64,000 bases of DNA from contig JAFIGY010000002.1 of the NCBI GenBank assembly GCA_017849435.1, forward strand, positions 496,001-560,000, written 5' to 3'. A model generated the notes under the pieces. It saw only the letters and a list, made by a program, of their open reading frames with translations. It was not told where the DNA came from and made no database searches. Shown here piece after piece: positions 47,660 to 57,099 of the stretch (its first letter is position 1; every line of letters begins with the position of its first letter). Origin of the DNA: Chitinophaga niabensis. Its GTDB lineage: Bacteria > Bacteroidota > Bacteroidia > Chitinophagales > Chitinophagaceae. Position numbers and translations under genes: made by a program.

Positions 47660-50044
47660 TTAGTTGGTGGGATGATCATGGCGGATGTGGAGATCGCGTT
47701 GGGGGAAGGGGATCTCAATGCCCTGCTCATTGAAGGTATCGTAGATGAGGGTAAGAAGGTCGCTTTTCAGCTGTGCGAGCCGACTGATATCTGACCAGAA
47801 GAGCACGCGGAAATCCACGGAGCTTTCTCCGAGCTGATGTACGAGTACCAGTGGCTTGGGGACGCTTTGTACGCCGTCCGTTTTCTCTAGGATTTCTTTC
47901 AACAGTTCGCCGGCCTTCTTCAGGCTGGAGCCGTAAGCCACCCCAATGATCAGTTCCCCTCTGCGCAGCTGGTTGGTGAGGGTCCAGTTCGTGATATGCT
48001 GGGAGAGCAGGTCGCCATTAGGAACAATGATCTCCGAGCCGTCTACTGTGGCAATTTTGCTGGCCCTGATCCCAATCTCCTTTACTGTGCCATGTTGTGT
48101 GCCGATGTCGATCACATCACCGATCTCTACCGGCTTTTCAAAGGCAAGGATCACGCCTGATACGAGGTTATTGACGATATTCTGTAGCCCGAAACCGATG
48201 CCTACACTCAATGCGCCGATAATGATCGTCAGTTTGTCGATAGGAATGCCGGATGCGGCAAATGCCAGCAGAATGCCGATGGCCAGTACTCCCAGCCTGA
48301 TAAGCAATACAGCGCTGTTCCAGCGGTTCTTCTTCACGGAACCTGAGGGATCATGCCGTCCGAAAATGAATACCATCACTCTGCTGATCAGGAATGCGAG
48401 CCAGATCACCACAATGAAGATGAACACGCTGGAGTAGCTGAAGGAAGTGTTCCCGATCTTCCGTTGCGCGTCCAGGAAATTCAGCACGGCGTCCCGGATG
48501 ATGTTATAGATGTTGAGATTACGGATGAGCGTAACCAGCCAGCCGATGCCGGCCAGGAAGTACAAAGCGGACCGCAATCCCTGCCGGATGCGGTCGAAGT
48601 CCAGGAATGCGGCAAAGCGGCTGTTGTTCTTGCTGGCTTCCACATGCAGGTAGAAGGTCTCCAGCAGGAGTTGCACCAGCGTAAAGAAGGCTTGCGCGGA
48701 GATCAGGCTGAACACGGCGCTCATGCCAAAGAACTTGGCGAGCATCACCCGCCCGAAAAGATTGGCAATGAAGGCAGTGATCATCATCCAGATGGTCAGC
48801 CATACCAGCAGTCGCGTGTAGGGCGGAAATTGCGGGGCAGCTCTTTTCTGTTCCTGTAGGAACCACCAGCAGGTGAGTAATGTTGCGATCTGCAGCAGGA
48901 ACTGGGCCCAACGCTCCTGAAAAGATGATTGCATCATGAGGTTCAGGATAGCGTAGCCGGTATAAAGGAGCAGCAATACAAGCCATTGCCGCCTTAGCCA
49001 GCCGGGAGATTCCGGCCGCAGCAGCAATGTCACGCAAATGGCCAGTGCGAGCCAGAGCAATGCCAGCAGAACGATAGGAGGGTTGGAATAAAAGAAAGGC
49101 CCGATCGTAAAGATGAAGATAAGCGAGGTTAGCAGGGGCCTGCCGGCGGCGTAACGGGCATTTGCGAAGATGCCGTCCTTATCCGGGTGATGCTTGCGGA
49201 TACGCCGGATACTGTTCAACAGCCAGGCAAAGAACAGGAAGAAGAGCAGGATATTCAACGCGTGTACATCCTGATTGAATTTGCTGTAATAATTCAGCAC
49301 TCTTTGCGCGGCTATAACTGAGCCGGAGAAGGTCGTTTCAAAAGGAAATGAGTAATCGGCCGGCCTTACGCTCCAGAGGTTTTTTTCCTCCCGCATCCAG
49401 ATATTCTTCTGCGAGGAGCGTATCCTGAAATCCACCTCGTCCAGCATATCCATGATGGAGATGTAGTTGGTGGCCACTCTGTTCTGTAAAGCACCAATGC
49501 GCAGGAGGCTGTTCCGGTTGGCGGTGTCCGCCTGCAGCCATTTGGTATTGAGTGCGGCAAGCTGATCCTTGTAAAGCAGCTCAAGTCCCGGGTCTTTAGG
49601 CAGCTGGCTGAGGATGGTGTCGTGCAGGATGTTGTTGATCTGCGTGCTCATGTCCGTGATCGTACGACTGTAGGCGGACAGGGATCGCTGCCAGCCTTCG
49701 TGCACTTCCCGCGTTTCCAGCAGGATCACCTGCGCGGAATAGAGGCTGCGGATATTGAGCATGCGGCTGCCGCCCATGATGCTGTTGCGAAGAATCTTCA
49801 CCAGTTTTTCCGTGCCGGGCAGTTCTTCTGAAAGCTCCGTGGTGTCAAATCCCCGGCGCAGGGTATTATTCACCTGGTTGAGCATTTTAGTGATATTCTC
49901 CACCCGCTCCACCACATTTGTCGCCAGGGTATCCGGCCCTTTTGACGCGTTTGCGGGAACGGAAATATTCTGCGCTGCTGCGTTATAGCATAGCAGAACG
50001 AGCAAGAGAATGTACCAGGAGGCGCTCCGGTTCGCTTTCATCAT
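47660..50044 (-). CDS. Large MscS-family mechanosensitive channel
   Basis: 794 residues. Signal peptide 1-24 (ending LLCYNAAAQ). A helical periplasmic domain (about 30-255) and several transmembrane helices (about 260-560) come before the conserved pore helix and beta domain: LIIIGALSVGIGFGLQNIVN, NLVSGVILAFEKPVEIGDVI, ATVDGSEIIVPNGDLLSQHI and NWTLTNQLRRGELI. The C-terminal alpha/beta domain ends FPQRDLHIR. The layout resembles MscK/YbdG-type large channels that protect against osmotic downshock. The start is the ATG at 50044 (MMKANRS); a longer frame upstream precedes the signal peptide. Confidence 0.9.
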   Translation of the reverse strand: MMKANRSASWYILLLVLLCYNAAAQNISVPANASKGPDTLATNVVERVENITKMLNQVNNTLRRGFDTTELSEELPGTEKLVKILRNSIMGGSRMLNIRSLYSAQVILLETREVHEGWQRSLSAYSRTITDMSTQINNILHDTILSQLPKDPGLELLYKDQLAALNTKWLQADTANRNSLLRIGALQNRVATNYISIMDMLDEVDFRIRSSQKNIWMREEKNLWSVRPADYSFPFETTFSGSVIAAQRVLNYYSKFNQDVHALNILLFFLFFAWLLNSIRRIRKHHPDKDGIFANARYAAGRPLLTSLIFIFTIGPFFYSNPPIVLLALLWLALAICVTLLLRPESPGWLRRQWLVLLLLYTGYAILNLMMQSSFQERWAQFLLQIATLLTCWWFLQEQKRAAPQFPPYTRLLVWLTIWMMITAFIANLFGRVMLAKFFGMSAVFSLISAQAFFTLVQLLLETFYLHVEASKNNSRFAAFLDFDRIRQGLRSALYFLAGIGWLVTLIRNLNIYNIIRDAVLNFLDAQRKIGNTSFSYSSVFIFIVVIWLAFLISRVMVFIFGRHDPSGSVKKNRWNSAVLLIRLGVLAIGILLAFAASGIPIDKLTIIIGALSVGIGFGLQNIVNNLVSGVILAFEKPVEIGDVIDIGTQHGTVKEIGIRASKIATVDGSEIIVPNGDLLSQHITNWTLTNQLRRGELIIGVAYGSSLKKAGELLKEILEKTDGVQSVPKPLVLVHQLGESSVDFRVLFWSDISRLAQLKSDLLTLIYDTFNEQGIEIPFPQRDLHIRHDHPTN

Positions 50045-50093
50045 CGGGCAGTTAGGATATGAATTTAAACGATTTACAGCAATGATCCCCAAC

Positions 50094-50127
50094 AAAAAAG
50101 CAAAAAGGACTCTCTCCTTTTTGCTTT
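50094..50127 (-). terminator. Terminator after the 94-residue gene
   Basis: Minus strand 13-bp perfect stem AAAGCAAAAAGGA/TCCTTTTTGCTTT, 5-base loop, T-run. It separates the small genes from the MscS gene. Confidence 0.85.
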
Positions 50128-50149
50128 CCCGATGTCTTTTTCAACAGCC

Positions 50150-50434
50150 TCAGGCAGGTGCTGCTTCGTTGTCTGTTACAATCAGTGTGATGATGTTAGC
50201 TATGGGCGCCTCTACCGGGATTTCCTGGTATGAGAGCGTGGAGACCCCTTGCATTTTGTTGACGGAGATGGCGTTGATCTCGCGATCGGGCGAGAGGTAA
50301 CTGGCTTCGCCGTGAACGCTGACCGTCACATGCCGCACGGACGGACCTGCGGTTTCATGTAAGTCTTGCAGGAAGCGGGTTATTACATCGCGCAGCTCTT
50401 GTTCCTGCCTGGATGAATAATTTGTTGTTTGCAT
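50150..50434 (-). CDS. Small hypothetical protein
   Basis: 94 residues, not recognised. An N-terminal helix rich in charged residues (QEQELRDVITRFLQDLHE) is followed by beta-strand-like stretches (VRHVTVSVHGEASYL, IANIITLIVTD). No signal peptide or membrane segment. It follows the 80-residue HTH-like gene by 45 bases and is bounded by a strong terminator, so the two probably form one short operon. Confidence 0.6.
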   Translation of the reverse strand: MQTTNYSSRQEQELRDVITRFLQDLHETAGPSVRHVTVSVHGEASYLSPDREINAISVNKMQGVSTLSYQEIPVEAPIANIITLIVTDNEAAPA

Positions 50435-50479
50435 AACAAAAAAATTGCTGCTTTCGGTTGGTTGTGCACGGATTTGGAC

Positions 50480-50722
50480 TCACCGGGACCGGTATTTGCT
50501 ATGCCGTTCCTGGATGTCCCTCAGCAGAGTGTCCGCCACTGCGAGGATCTTGTCTTTTTCCGCGTTGCTGAAAGTGTTTTTGCCCTTGGCCTTTCTGTAG
50601 AAAGTAGCCTCGCTCCAGCCGCACTCCTGGCAAACGCTCTCGCGAAAAGACCGTGGTAACTGGATCATTTCGGTGTGTGTATCCATCAGGAGGTTGTTGG
50701 ATGAAAGATTCTTCGATTCCAT
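50480..50722 (-). CDS. Small helix-turn-helix-like protein
   Basis: 80 residues. The middle (about 26-50, SFRESVCQECGWSEATFYRK) looks like a helix-turn-helix in which GWSEATFYRKAKG would be the recognition part, followed by a helix (SNAEKDKILAVADTLLRDIQ). A DNA-binding role is inferred from this pattern and from the divergent arrangement with another HTH gene across a region with nested inverted repeats. Possible autoregulator; no family assigned. Confidence 0.55.
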   Translation of the reverse strand: MESKNLSSNNLLMDTHTEMIQLPRSFRESVCQECGWSEATFYRKAKGKNTFSNAEKDKILAVADTLLRDIQERHSKYRSR

Positions 50723-50770
50723 TTGACAATAATTTTATCGTTTTGATGGTGTATTTGCGCAAATTGTCAA
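50723..50770. promoter_or_regulatory. Nested inverted repeats between divergent HTH genes
   Basis: Outer repeat TTGACAAT (50723-50730) with ATTGTCAA (50763-50770); near its right end a perfect 12-base palindrome ATTTGCGCAAAT (50753-50764). This is a plausible binding site for one of the flanking regulators. Confidence 0.45.
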
Positions 50771-50847
50771 TAAAAAAGTTATATTGATAATCAGAATATC
50801 AAATAATTGGTTGATAAGAATTACAAGTATAATAAAATTTATTTACA

Positions 50848-51423
50848 GTGGAATCAGTCTCGAAAAATATTATTCACGAGGGTGCGAGATTAAAGCAGAT
50901 CGTGCGGGACAAAGGGATGAAGATCCTTGATTTTGCAGAGCGGGCGGACTTTTCCAACCAGATCGCGCATTATTATTTTCGCCAGGAGGCGATCAAGCGA
51001 TCTACGTTACTGGAGTTCTGCACATTGTTGAGCATCAGTCTGGATGAATTTTATTCCTGGAACCATCCCCGCAAGGTATTGGTGCCGGAGAACAGTGATC
51101 TGCATCACGGGCGTCGCCTGGATGAGCTGATCCGGGAAAAGGGATTGAACAAGACGCGCCTGGCGAAGCGGATGGGTTTGAGCAGGAGGGCGTTGTACAA
51201 CCTCCTCGAAAAAGAAACCTTTACACCTGAGCAGTTGCGGAAAGTCTGCCAGATACTGGAGATCAGCCAGAAAGAGTTCCTGGGCGGCAGCCTGGAAGAC
51301 GACGGAACGGAAATGCAGGAGGTGGAAAGCTGGAAGGACAAATACTATAAACTGCTGGAAGATCATAATAAACTGCTGATGGAAAATGCCCGCCTGAAGG
51401 AACAGTTGCAGTCAGGCAAATAA
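50848..51423 (+). CDS. Double helix-turn-helix (XRE-like) regulator with C-terminal coiled coil
   Basis: 191 residues with GTG start. Two Cro/C1-type HTH domains in tandem: about 12-66 (GARLKQIVRDKGMKILDFAE, HYYFRQEAIKRSTLLEFCTL) and about 87-145 (RLDELIREKGLNKTRLAKRM, GLSRRALYNLLEKETFTPEQ). The last 40 residues (WKDKYYKLLEDHNKLLMENA) form a leucine-rich coiled coil for dimerisation. Intracellular regulator; divergent from the small HTH gene. Target genes unknown. Confidence 0.75.
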   Translation: MESVSKNIIHEGARLKQIVRDKGMKILDFAERADFSNQIAHYYFRQEAIKRSTLLEFCTLLSISLDEFYSWNHPRKVLVPENSDLHHGRRLDELIREKGLNKTRLAKRMGLSRRALYNLLEKETFTPEQLRKVCQILEISQKEFLGGSLEDDGTEMQEVESWKDKYYKLLEDHNKLLMENARLKEQLQSGK

Positions 51424-51529
51424 TTAAAAACCCCTTCTCTGATCCGGATTACATCAAAGTGGCATTTTTTTTAAAAAAGGATTTACATATATTAGCAATT
51501 TGACATTTGTAATATCCGATCCCTGAACT

Positions 51530-51955
51530 ATGAAAAGTGTTGCATTATCCCTGTTCATGTGTCTTTACCTCCTGACCGGCCACGCGCAACGGGCTTCCGG
51601 TCCGGAGCTGAAAGAGTTTGAGACTTTCTGGAAGAAGCTGTACACAGCGATTGTGAAAAGAGATTTCCAGCTGGTCAGTCAGTGTACGGAATTTCCCCTC
51701 GTAGTAAAGAAAAGCCTATCAGATACAGCTGTGCAAACCATCCGGAAGGAAGAATTCGTCCGTTTCTTCAGCAATTACCTTGAACTGCCTGCCAATGAGA
51801 CCTTCGGCAATAAGTACAGCCTCCTGAAAGCCCGCAAAGCGCTAAGCGAGGACGATATTTCGCTCGTGACGGATGATTCCGCCACCATTGAAGATTTTGA
51901 GTTTCAAAAGGTGAACGGGCAGTGGAAGCTTGTTTACGTATATGCAACAGAGTAA
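51530..51955 (+). CDS. Hypothetical secreted protein
   Basis: 141 residues with signal peptide 1-19 (MKSVALSLFMCLYLLTGHA). The mature part has an N-terminal helix (ELKEFETFWKKLYTAIVKRD), the segment CTEFPLVVKKSL, and ends NGQWKLVYVYATE; this helix-then-curved-sheet order recalls NTF2-like (SnoaL/DUF4440) folds, but the match is weak. Function unknown. Confidence 0.65.
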   Translation: MKSVALSLFMCLYLLTGHAQRASGPELKEFETFWKKLYTAIVKRDFQLVSQCTEFPLVVKKSLSDTAVQTIRKEEFVRFFSNYLELPANETFGNKYSLLKARKALSEDDISLVTDDSATIEDFEFQKVNGQWKLVYVYATE

Positions 51956-52040
51956 GTGCGGGCAGATATAAGGATTAAATTAATGTAATCATCCCTTCGG
52001 CATCTTCAAATTTTATCTCGCAGAAAATTAAGATTTCCCT

Positions 52041-52048
52041 TAATTTTG
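52041..52048 (+). promoter_or_regulatory. -7 element (TAATTTTG) for carB
   Basis: Exact TAnnTTTG, about 70 bases before the carB ATG. A small TGTCCG-cta-CGGACA hairpin (52060-52074) begins near the 5' end of the predicted leader. Confidence 0.45.
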
Positions 52049-52118
52049 CACGATTTTTTTGTCCGCTACGGACACAAGGATCGAATGGTTTTTCATCATC
52101 AACAGCTAATAAAGAAAG

Positions 52119-54935
52119 ATGCCCAGAGACACCTCCATCAAATCTGTCCTCATTATCGGTTCCGGTCCCATTATTATCGGTCAGGCCTGCGAATTTGACT
52201 ATTCCGGCTCCCAGGCAGCGCGGTCGCTGCGGGAAGAAGGGATAAAAGTGATATTGATCAATTCCAATCCGGCCACTATCATGACGGACCCCATGATGGC
52301 AGACAAGGTTTACCTGCTGCCTTTAACGGTGGATAGTATTGAAAAGATACTGGAAGAAAATCAGATCGATGCGGTGCTTCCCACCATGGGCGGACAAACG
52401 GCCCTCAACCTCTGTAAGGAGGTGGATGAGCTGGGCATCTGGGAAAAGTATAATGTACGCCTGATCGGGGTGGATATTAAGGCTATTGACAAAGCGGAAG
52501 ATCGCGAGCAGTTCCGTCAGTGGATGATCGAGCTGGGGATTCCCGTAGCGCCTGCGCGCACCGCCAACTCCTTCCTTGAAGGGAAGGAATTTGCCCAGGA
52601 GATCGGGTTTCCGCTGGTGATCCGGCCTTCTTTCACGCTCGGTGGTACCGGTGGCGGCTTCGTGCATTCAAAAGATGACCTGGATGAGGCGCTGGACCGT
52701 GGTCTCAAAGCCTCTCCCATCCATGAAGTACTGGTAGAGAAAGCCGTACTGGGCTGGAAGGAATATGAACTGGAGCTGCTGCGGGACAAGAATGACAACG
52801 TGGTGATTATCTGTACTGTGGAAAACCTTGACCCGATGGGTATCCATACTGGTGATTCCATTACGGTGGCGCCGGCCATGACCCTCAGTGACACCGCTTT
52901 TCAGGATATGCGCAACAAGGCCATCCTGATGATGCGCCAGCTGGGTAACTTCGCCGGTGGTTGTAATGTGCAGTTTGCGTTGAACCCGGAGAATGAAGAG
53001 CTTATCGCCATCGAGATCAACCCCCGTGTGAGCCGCTCTTCCGCACTGGCTTCCAAGGCCACTGGTTATCCCATCGCCAAGATCGCTTCCAAACTGGCCA
53101 TCGGTTATACACTGGATGAACTGGAGAACCAGATCACCCGCACCACTTCCGCCTATTTTGAACCGGCGCTTGACTATGTGATCGTGAAAATGCCGCGCTG
53201 GAACTTCGACAAGTTCAAAGGGGCCGATGATACGCTCGGGCTGCAGATGAAATCCGTGGGCGAGGTAATGGCTATCGGCCGTACCTTCCCCGAAGCTATC
53301 CAGAAAGCCTGCCAGAGCCTCGAGAATGAGGCGGTAGGACTTGGCTACTATGGGAAATCCCTCCTGAAGAGCGAACAGCTCATCGAAAAGCTGAAAAGAC
53401 CTACCTGGGATCGCATCTTCCGCATCAAAGACGCATTGATGGAAGGCATGTCCGTAAAGAGTCTTCATCAGCTGACACAGATAGACCGCTGGTTCCTGCA
53501 CCAGATCAACGATATTGTAAGCGTAGAGAAACAGTTACAGGAGCATGACCTGGAATCTGTTCCGGCAGAGCTTTTGAAGGAAGCCAAGCAAATGGGCTTC
53601 TCTGACAAGCAACTGGCGCTCATTTTCGGTAATTGCGAAGAAGAGGAAGTGTATGAGAAGCGCAAAGCCCTCGGCATCATACGCACTTACAAAATGGTAG
53701 ATACCTGCAGCGCAGAATTCGAGGCCAAAACCCCGTACTTCTACTCTGCGTTCGATACCGTGAATGAAAGCATTCCTTCTGAAAAGAAAAAAGTGATTGT
53801 GCTCGGCTCCGGCCCCAACAGGATCGGTCAGGGTATCGAATTCGACTACTGCTGCACCCACGGCCTGCAGGCCATCCAGGAGTGCGGGTATGAAGCCATC
53901 ATGGTGAACTGTAACCCGGAAACCGTGTCCACAGACTTCGACATGGCGGACAAGCTCTACTTCGAGCCTGTATTCTGGGAACACCTCTGGGAGATCGTCG
54001 AGCTGGAAAAACCAGAAGGCGTGATCGTGCAGCTGGGCGGGCAAACTGCGCTCAAACTGGCGAAACGGCTCACGGAGAAAGGAGTGCGGATCATTGGAAC
54101 TTCCTTCGACAATATGGACATTGCCGAAGACCGCGGCCGTTTCTCCGACCTGCTGAAAGAACTCGGCATCCCTTATCCCAAATACGGCACGGCTTACAAT
54201 ACCGATGACGCCATTGAAGTGGCCAAGGAAGTAGGTTATCCTGTGCTCGTTCGCCCTTCTTACGTACTGGGCGGGCAAAGGATGCGGATCGTGATTAATG
54301 AGGAAGAGCTGGAACAATCCGTGTTAAGTCTGCTGAAACACCTGCCGGGCAACAAGATACTCATCGACCATTTCCTCGATCGTTGCCAGGAAGCGGAGAT
54401 CGATGCGATCTTTGACGGGGAGAACTTCCACGTCATGGGCGTGATGGAGCACATCGAACCGGCCGGTATCCATAGCGGGGACAGCAATGCGGTACTGCCT
54501 GCGTTCAACCTCAGCCACATGATCGTGACCACGATGGAGTATTATGCGGAGAAAATCGCCAGGGCGCTGGATATCCGCGGCCTGATCAACATACAGTTCG
54601 CCATCAAGGACGGACAGGTGTTTGTGATCGAGGCAAATCCGCGTGCATCACGTACTACGCCTTTCATCGCCAAAGCATACCAGGTGCCTTACCTGAACAT
54701 CGCCACCAAAGTGATGCTGGGCGCCAACAAGCTCACGGATTTCAAGATCGAGAAACAACTGAATGGCTTTGCCATCAAGGAACCCGTGTTCTCTTTCAAC
54801 AAGTTCCCCGGGGTGAATAAAGAGCTCGGGCCTGAAATGAAATCCACCGGCGAAGCGATTCGCTTCATCAAAGACCTGCGGGACCCTTACTTCAGGGCGC
54901 TTTACAAAGAAAGAAGCATGCACCTGAGCAAATAA
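52119..54935 (+). CDS. carB: Carbamoyl-phosphate synthase large subunit, lacking the MGS-like domain
   Basis: Makes carbamoyl phosphate from bicarbonate, ammonia (passed from CarA) and two ATP, for pyrimidine and arginine synthesis. 938 residues against about 1070 in E. coli. Both ATP-grasp halves are present: first half [50 protein letters not shown]; second half [53 protein letters not shown]. It ends soon after [10 protein letters not shown], so the C-terminal allosteric (MGS-like) domain that binds UMP, IMP or ornithine is missing. The end is a normal stop followed by a terminator, so this is not a frameshift in view. No carA adjoins it. Confidence 0.95.
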   Translation: MPRDTSIKSVLIIGSGPIIIGQACEFDYSGSQAARSLREEGIKVILINSNPATIMTDPMMADKVYLLPLTVDSIEKILEENQIDAVLPTMGGQTALNLCKEVDELGIWEKYNVRLIGVDIKAIDKAEDREQFRQWMIELGIPVAPARTANSFLEGKEFAQEIGFPLVIRPSFTLGGTGGGFVHSKDDLDEALDRGLKASPIHEVLVEKAVLGWKEYELELLRDKNDNVVIICTVENLDPMGIHTGDSITVAPAMTLSDTAFQDMRNKAILMMRQLGNFAGGCNVQFALNPENEELIAIEINPRVSRSSALASKATGYPIAKIASKLAIGYTLDELENQITRTTSAYFEPALDYVIVKMPRWNFDKFKGADDTLGLQMKSVGEVMAIGRTFPEAIQKACQSLENEAVGLGYYGKSLLKSEQLIEKLKRPTWDRIFRIKDALMEGMSVKSLHQLTQIDRWFLHQINDIVSVEKQLQEHDLESVPAELLKEAKQMGFSDKQLALIFGNCEEEEVYEKRKALGIIRTYKMVDTCSAEFEAKTPYFYSAFDTVNESIPSEKKKVIVLGSGPNRIGQGIEFDYCCTHGLQAIQECGYEAIMVNCNPETVSTDFDMADKLYFEPVFWEHLWEIVELEKPEGVIVQLGGQTALKLAKRLTEKGVRIIGTSFDNMDIAEDRGRFSDLLKELGIPYPKYGTAYNTDDAIEVAKEVGYPVLVRPSYVLGGQRMRIVINEEELEQSVLSLLKHLPGNKILIDHFLDRCQEAEIDAIFDGENFHVMGVMEHIEPAGIHSGDSNAVLPAFNLSHMIVTTMEYYAEKIARALDIRGLINIQFAIKDGQVFVIEANPRASRTTPFIAKAYQVPYLNIATKVMLGANKLTDFKIEKQLNGFAIKEPVFSFNKFPGVNKELGPEMKSTGEAIRFIKDLRDPYFRALYKERSMHLSK

Positions 54936-54943
54936 TAGCTGCC

Positions 54944-54984
54944 AATCGGGATGGACGAATGATGTTCCATCCCGATTTTTTTTT
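54944..54984 (+). terminator. Intrinsic terminator after carB
   Basis: 12-bp perfect stem AATCGGGATGGA/TCCATCCCGATT, 10-base loop, nine Ts; 8 bases past the stop. Confidence 0.92.
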
Positions 54985-55047
54985 CACAGCTGTGAAAGTG
55001 CGAATAATTTTCCCCTTACATTCGCTGCATAAACCATTGTTTGTATC

Positions 55048-57087
55048 ATGCCCGTTAACCTTTGGAAAAGCGCGCCCTTCCTGCGTCTCCTGCCTCCACT
55101 CATCGCCGGGATCATTCTCGGGATGTATGTTCAGCCCTCCATCACGATGATCATGACCCTGTTCGTCCTTTGCGGGACGGCGGTATTGCTGCCTGTAATG
55201 CTCCCGATCGTCCCGCGCTTTGCGTTGCGCAGCATACAGGGCGCCGCGTTGCTGGGATGTACCGGCTGCCTGGGTATGGGACTTTTTTACACCGCAGATA
55301 TCCGGCATACATCGCAGTGGTTCGGGCATCATTTGAAAGACAGCAGCCGGCTGGCCGTTACTTTGCTTGAAACGCCATTCAGGCGCACGAGATCGTGGAA
55401 AGCGGAAGCGGAGGTCACCGCTATACTGGAAAAAGGGGAAGTGAAGCCGGCATCGGGAAAAATATTGCTGTATTTCCGCGATACGCCGGCATTACGGTAT
55501 GGGGACAGGCTGATGACGTCTGCGGTGGTGCAGCGGATCCGCGGGACGGGGAACCCCGGCGCATTCGATTACGGGAAGTATTGCAGTTACCGGAACATCT
55601 TTCACCAGGCTTTTCTCCGGAGCGGCCAGTGGCGGGCATTGCCGGGAAATGAAGGGAACCTTGCCGGTCGCTCGCTGATCAGGATCCGCGATCATTGCCT
55701 CGAAAGCCTTAAAACGTTTGTCCCTCAACGTGAGGAATACGGTGTGGCTCAGGCTTTGCTGATCGGGTACCGGGAAGAGCTGGACAGGGATATCGTGCAA
55801 GCCTATACGAATACGGGCGTGGTGCATATCATCGCTATTTCAGGTCTTCACCTTGGATTGATCTACATCACCCTGCTGCAGTTATTGCAATGGCTGCCGA
55901 AGAAGCGCTGGATCAATATCTGTAAAGCGCTGCTGCTGATCGGGGTACTATGGGTTTTTTCGCTGTTGACAGGAGCTTCTGCTTCCGTGTTGCGGTCGGC
56001 CGTCATGTTCACCGTCATCGCTACGGGCCAGCTGATGATCGACCGGCATTCCAATACCTGGAATACCCTGGCTGCCGCGGCATTCCTGTTGCTGTGCTAT
56101 AACCCGTATTTCCTGGTGGATGTGGGTTTTCAGCTCTCTTTCCTGGCCGTGGGCGGGATATTGCTGTGCTATCGGCCACTGTACGATCTGTGGCTGATCC
56201 GGAACAAGTGGCTGGACAAGCTTTGGCAGATGGTGGCGGTTTCGCTGGCTGCGCAGATTTTCACATGGCCCGTCTGCCTGCTTTATTTCCATCAGTTCCC
56301 CAACCTCTTTCTGCTGGCCAATATCATTGCTGTGCCGCTTTCCACGCTGCTGCTGTATGGTGCGATTCTGTTGGTGTCCCTCGCGGCCGTTCCTGTGGTG
56401 AACATCCTGCTTGGGAAGCTGCTGGGGTGGGGCATTCTGCTGATGAACACGCTTATCCTGCAGATAGACCGCATTCCCGGCGCTGTAACGGACGGTATTC
56501 AGGTGGACCTGGGACAAACTGTTTGTCTCTATGGCGTCACCATCCTGCTTTGCGCCTGGTTGCTGATGAAATGGAAACGCGGCTGCCATTGGGCATTAGC
56601 CATGTCCGTTGTATTTGTCGGTCTGCATACATTACAGGAAGTACAGGCCATGCGGTGCAGGCAACTGATCGTTTACAACATTCCGGGGAGTTCCGCGATT
56701 GCCTGTATCAGCGGCGCACGAAGTGCCTGGTGGGGAGACAGTACGGTCAGGCGGGAACAATATTTATCAGCCCGAGGCGGAGCGTTACCAGTTTCGTATA
56801 GGCGGGAAGGTGAGTTGATCTGTTTTGAGGGTAAGCGGTTGTTGCGGTTGACGAGGGGGCTGCGGGGTGAGGGACCACCAGAGCGATTGAAAATAAATTA
56901 TATTTTATTATCACATAATTCAAAGGTAGATATCAGCCGTTTGCAGGAATTTTTTATATACGACATGCTTATTTTTGATGCATCCAGCACACCTTTCCAG
57001 CTTCGAAAGTGGAAAAATGCCTGTAACAAATTACCTTTGCGCTGCTTTTCGGTTCCGGATGAAGGGGCCTTTGTTGTAAATCTCTAA
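55048..57087 (+). CDS. comEC: ComEC/Rec2-family DNA-uptake channel protein
   Basis: 679-residue polytopic membrane protein. The N-terminal part has two membrane helices and a small OB-like DUF4131 domain (about 60-170). The competence domain (about 220-510) opens with YGVAQALLIGYREELDRDIV and has VVHIIAISGLHLGLIYITLL, SASVLRSAVMFTVIA and PYFLVDVGFQLSFLAVGGIL. The C-terminal region is short (about 150 residues) and lacks the HxHxDH metal site of the beta-lactamase-like domain in full-length ComEC, so nuclease activity is unlikely from this chain. It is followed 12 bases later by purH. With comF it suggests, but does not prove, DNA uptake. Confidence 0.9.
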   Translation: MPVNLWKSAPFLRLLPPLIAGIILGMYVQPSITMIMTLFVLCGTAVLLPVMLPIVPRFALRSIQGAALLGCTGCLGMGLFYTADIRHTSQWFGHHLKDSSRLAVTLLETPFRRTRSWKAEAEVTAILEKGEVKPASGKILLYFRDTPALRYGDRLMTSAVVQRIRGTGNPGAFDYGKYCSYRNIFHQAFLRSGQWRALPGNEGNLAGRSLIRIRDHCLESLKTFVPQREEYGVAQALLIGYREELDRDIVQAYTNTGVVHIIAISGLHLGLIYITLLQLLQWLPKKRWINICKALLLIGVLWVFSLLTGASASVLRSAVMFTVIATGQLMIDRHSNTWNTLAAAAFLLLCYNPYFLVDVGFQLSFLAVGGILLCYRPLYDLWLIRNKWLDKLWQMVAVSLAAQIFTWPVCLLYFHQFPNLFLLANIIAVPLSTLLLYGAILLVSLAAVPVVNILLGKLLGWGILLMNTLILQIDRIPGAVTDGIQVDLGQTVCLYGVTILLCAWLLMKWKRGCHWALAMSVVFVGLHTLQEVQAMRCRQLIVYNIPGSSAIACISGARSAWWGDSTVRREQYLSARGGALPVSYRREGELICFEGKRLLRLTRGLRGEGPPERLKINYILLSHNSKVDISRLQEFFIYDMLIFDASSTPFQLRKWKNACNKLPLRCFSVPDEGAFVVNL

Positions 57088-57099
57088 TTTTTTTCTTGC

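Noticed and set aside
53535-54317. 260-codon minus-strand frame inside carB
   Set aside because: Shadow of a conserved coding region.
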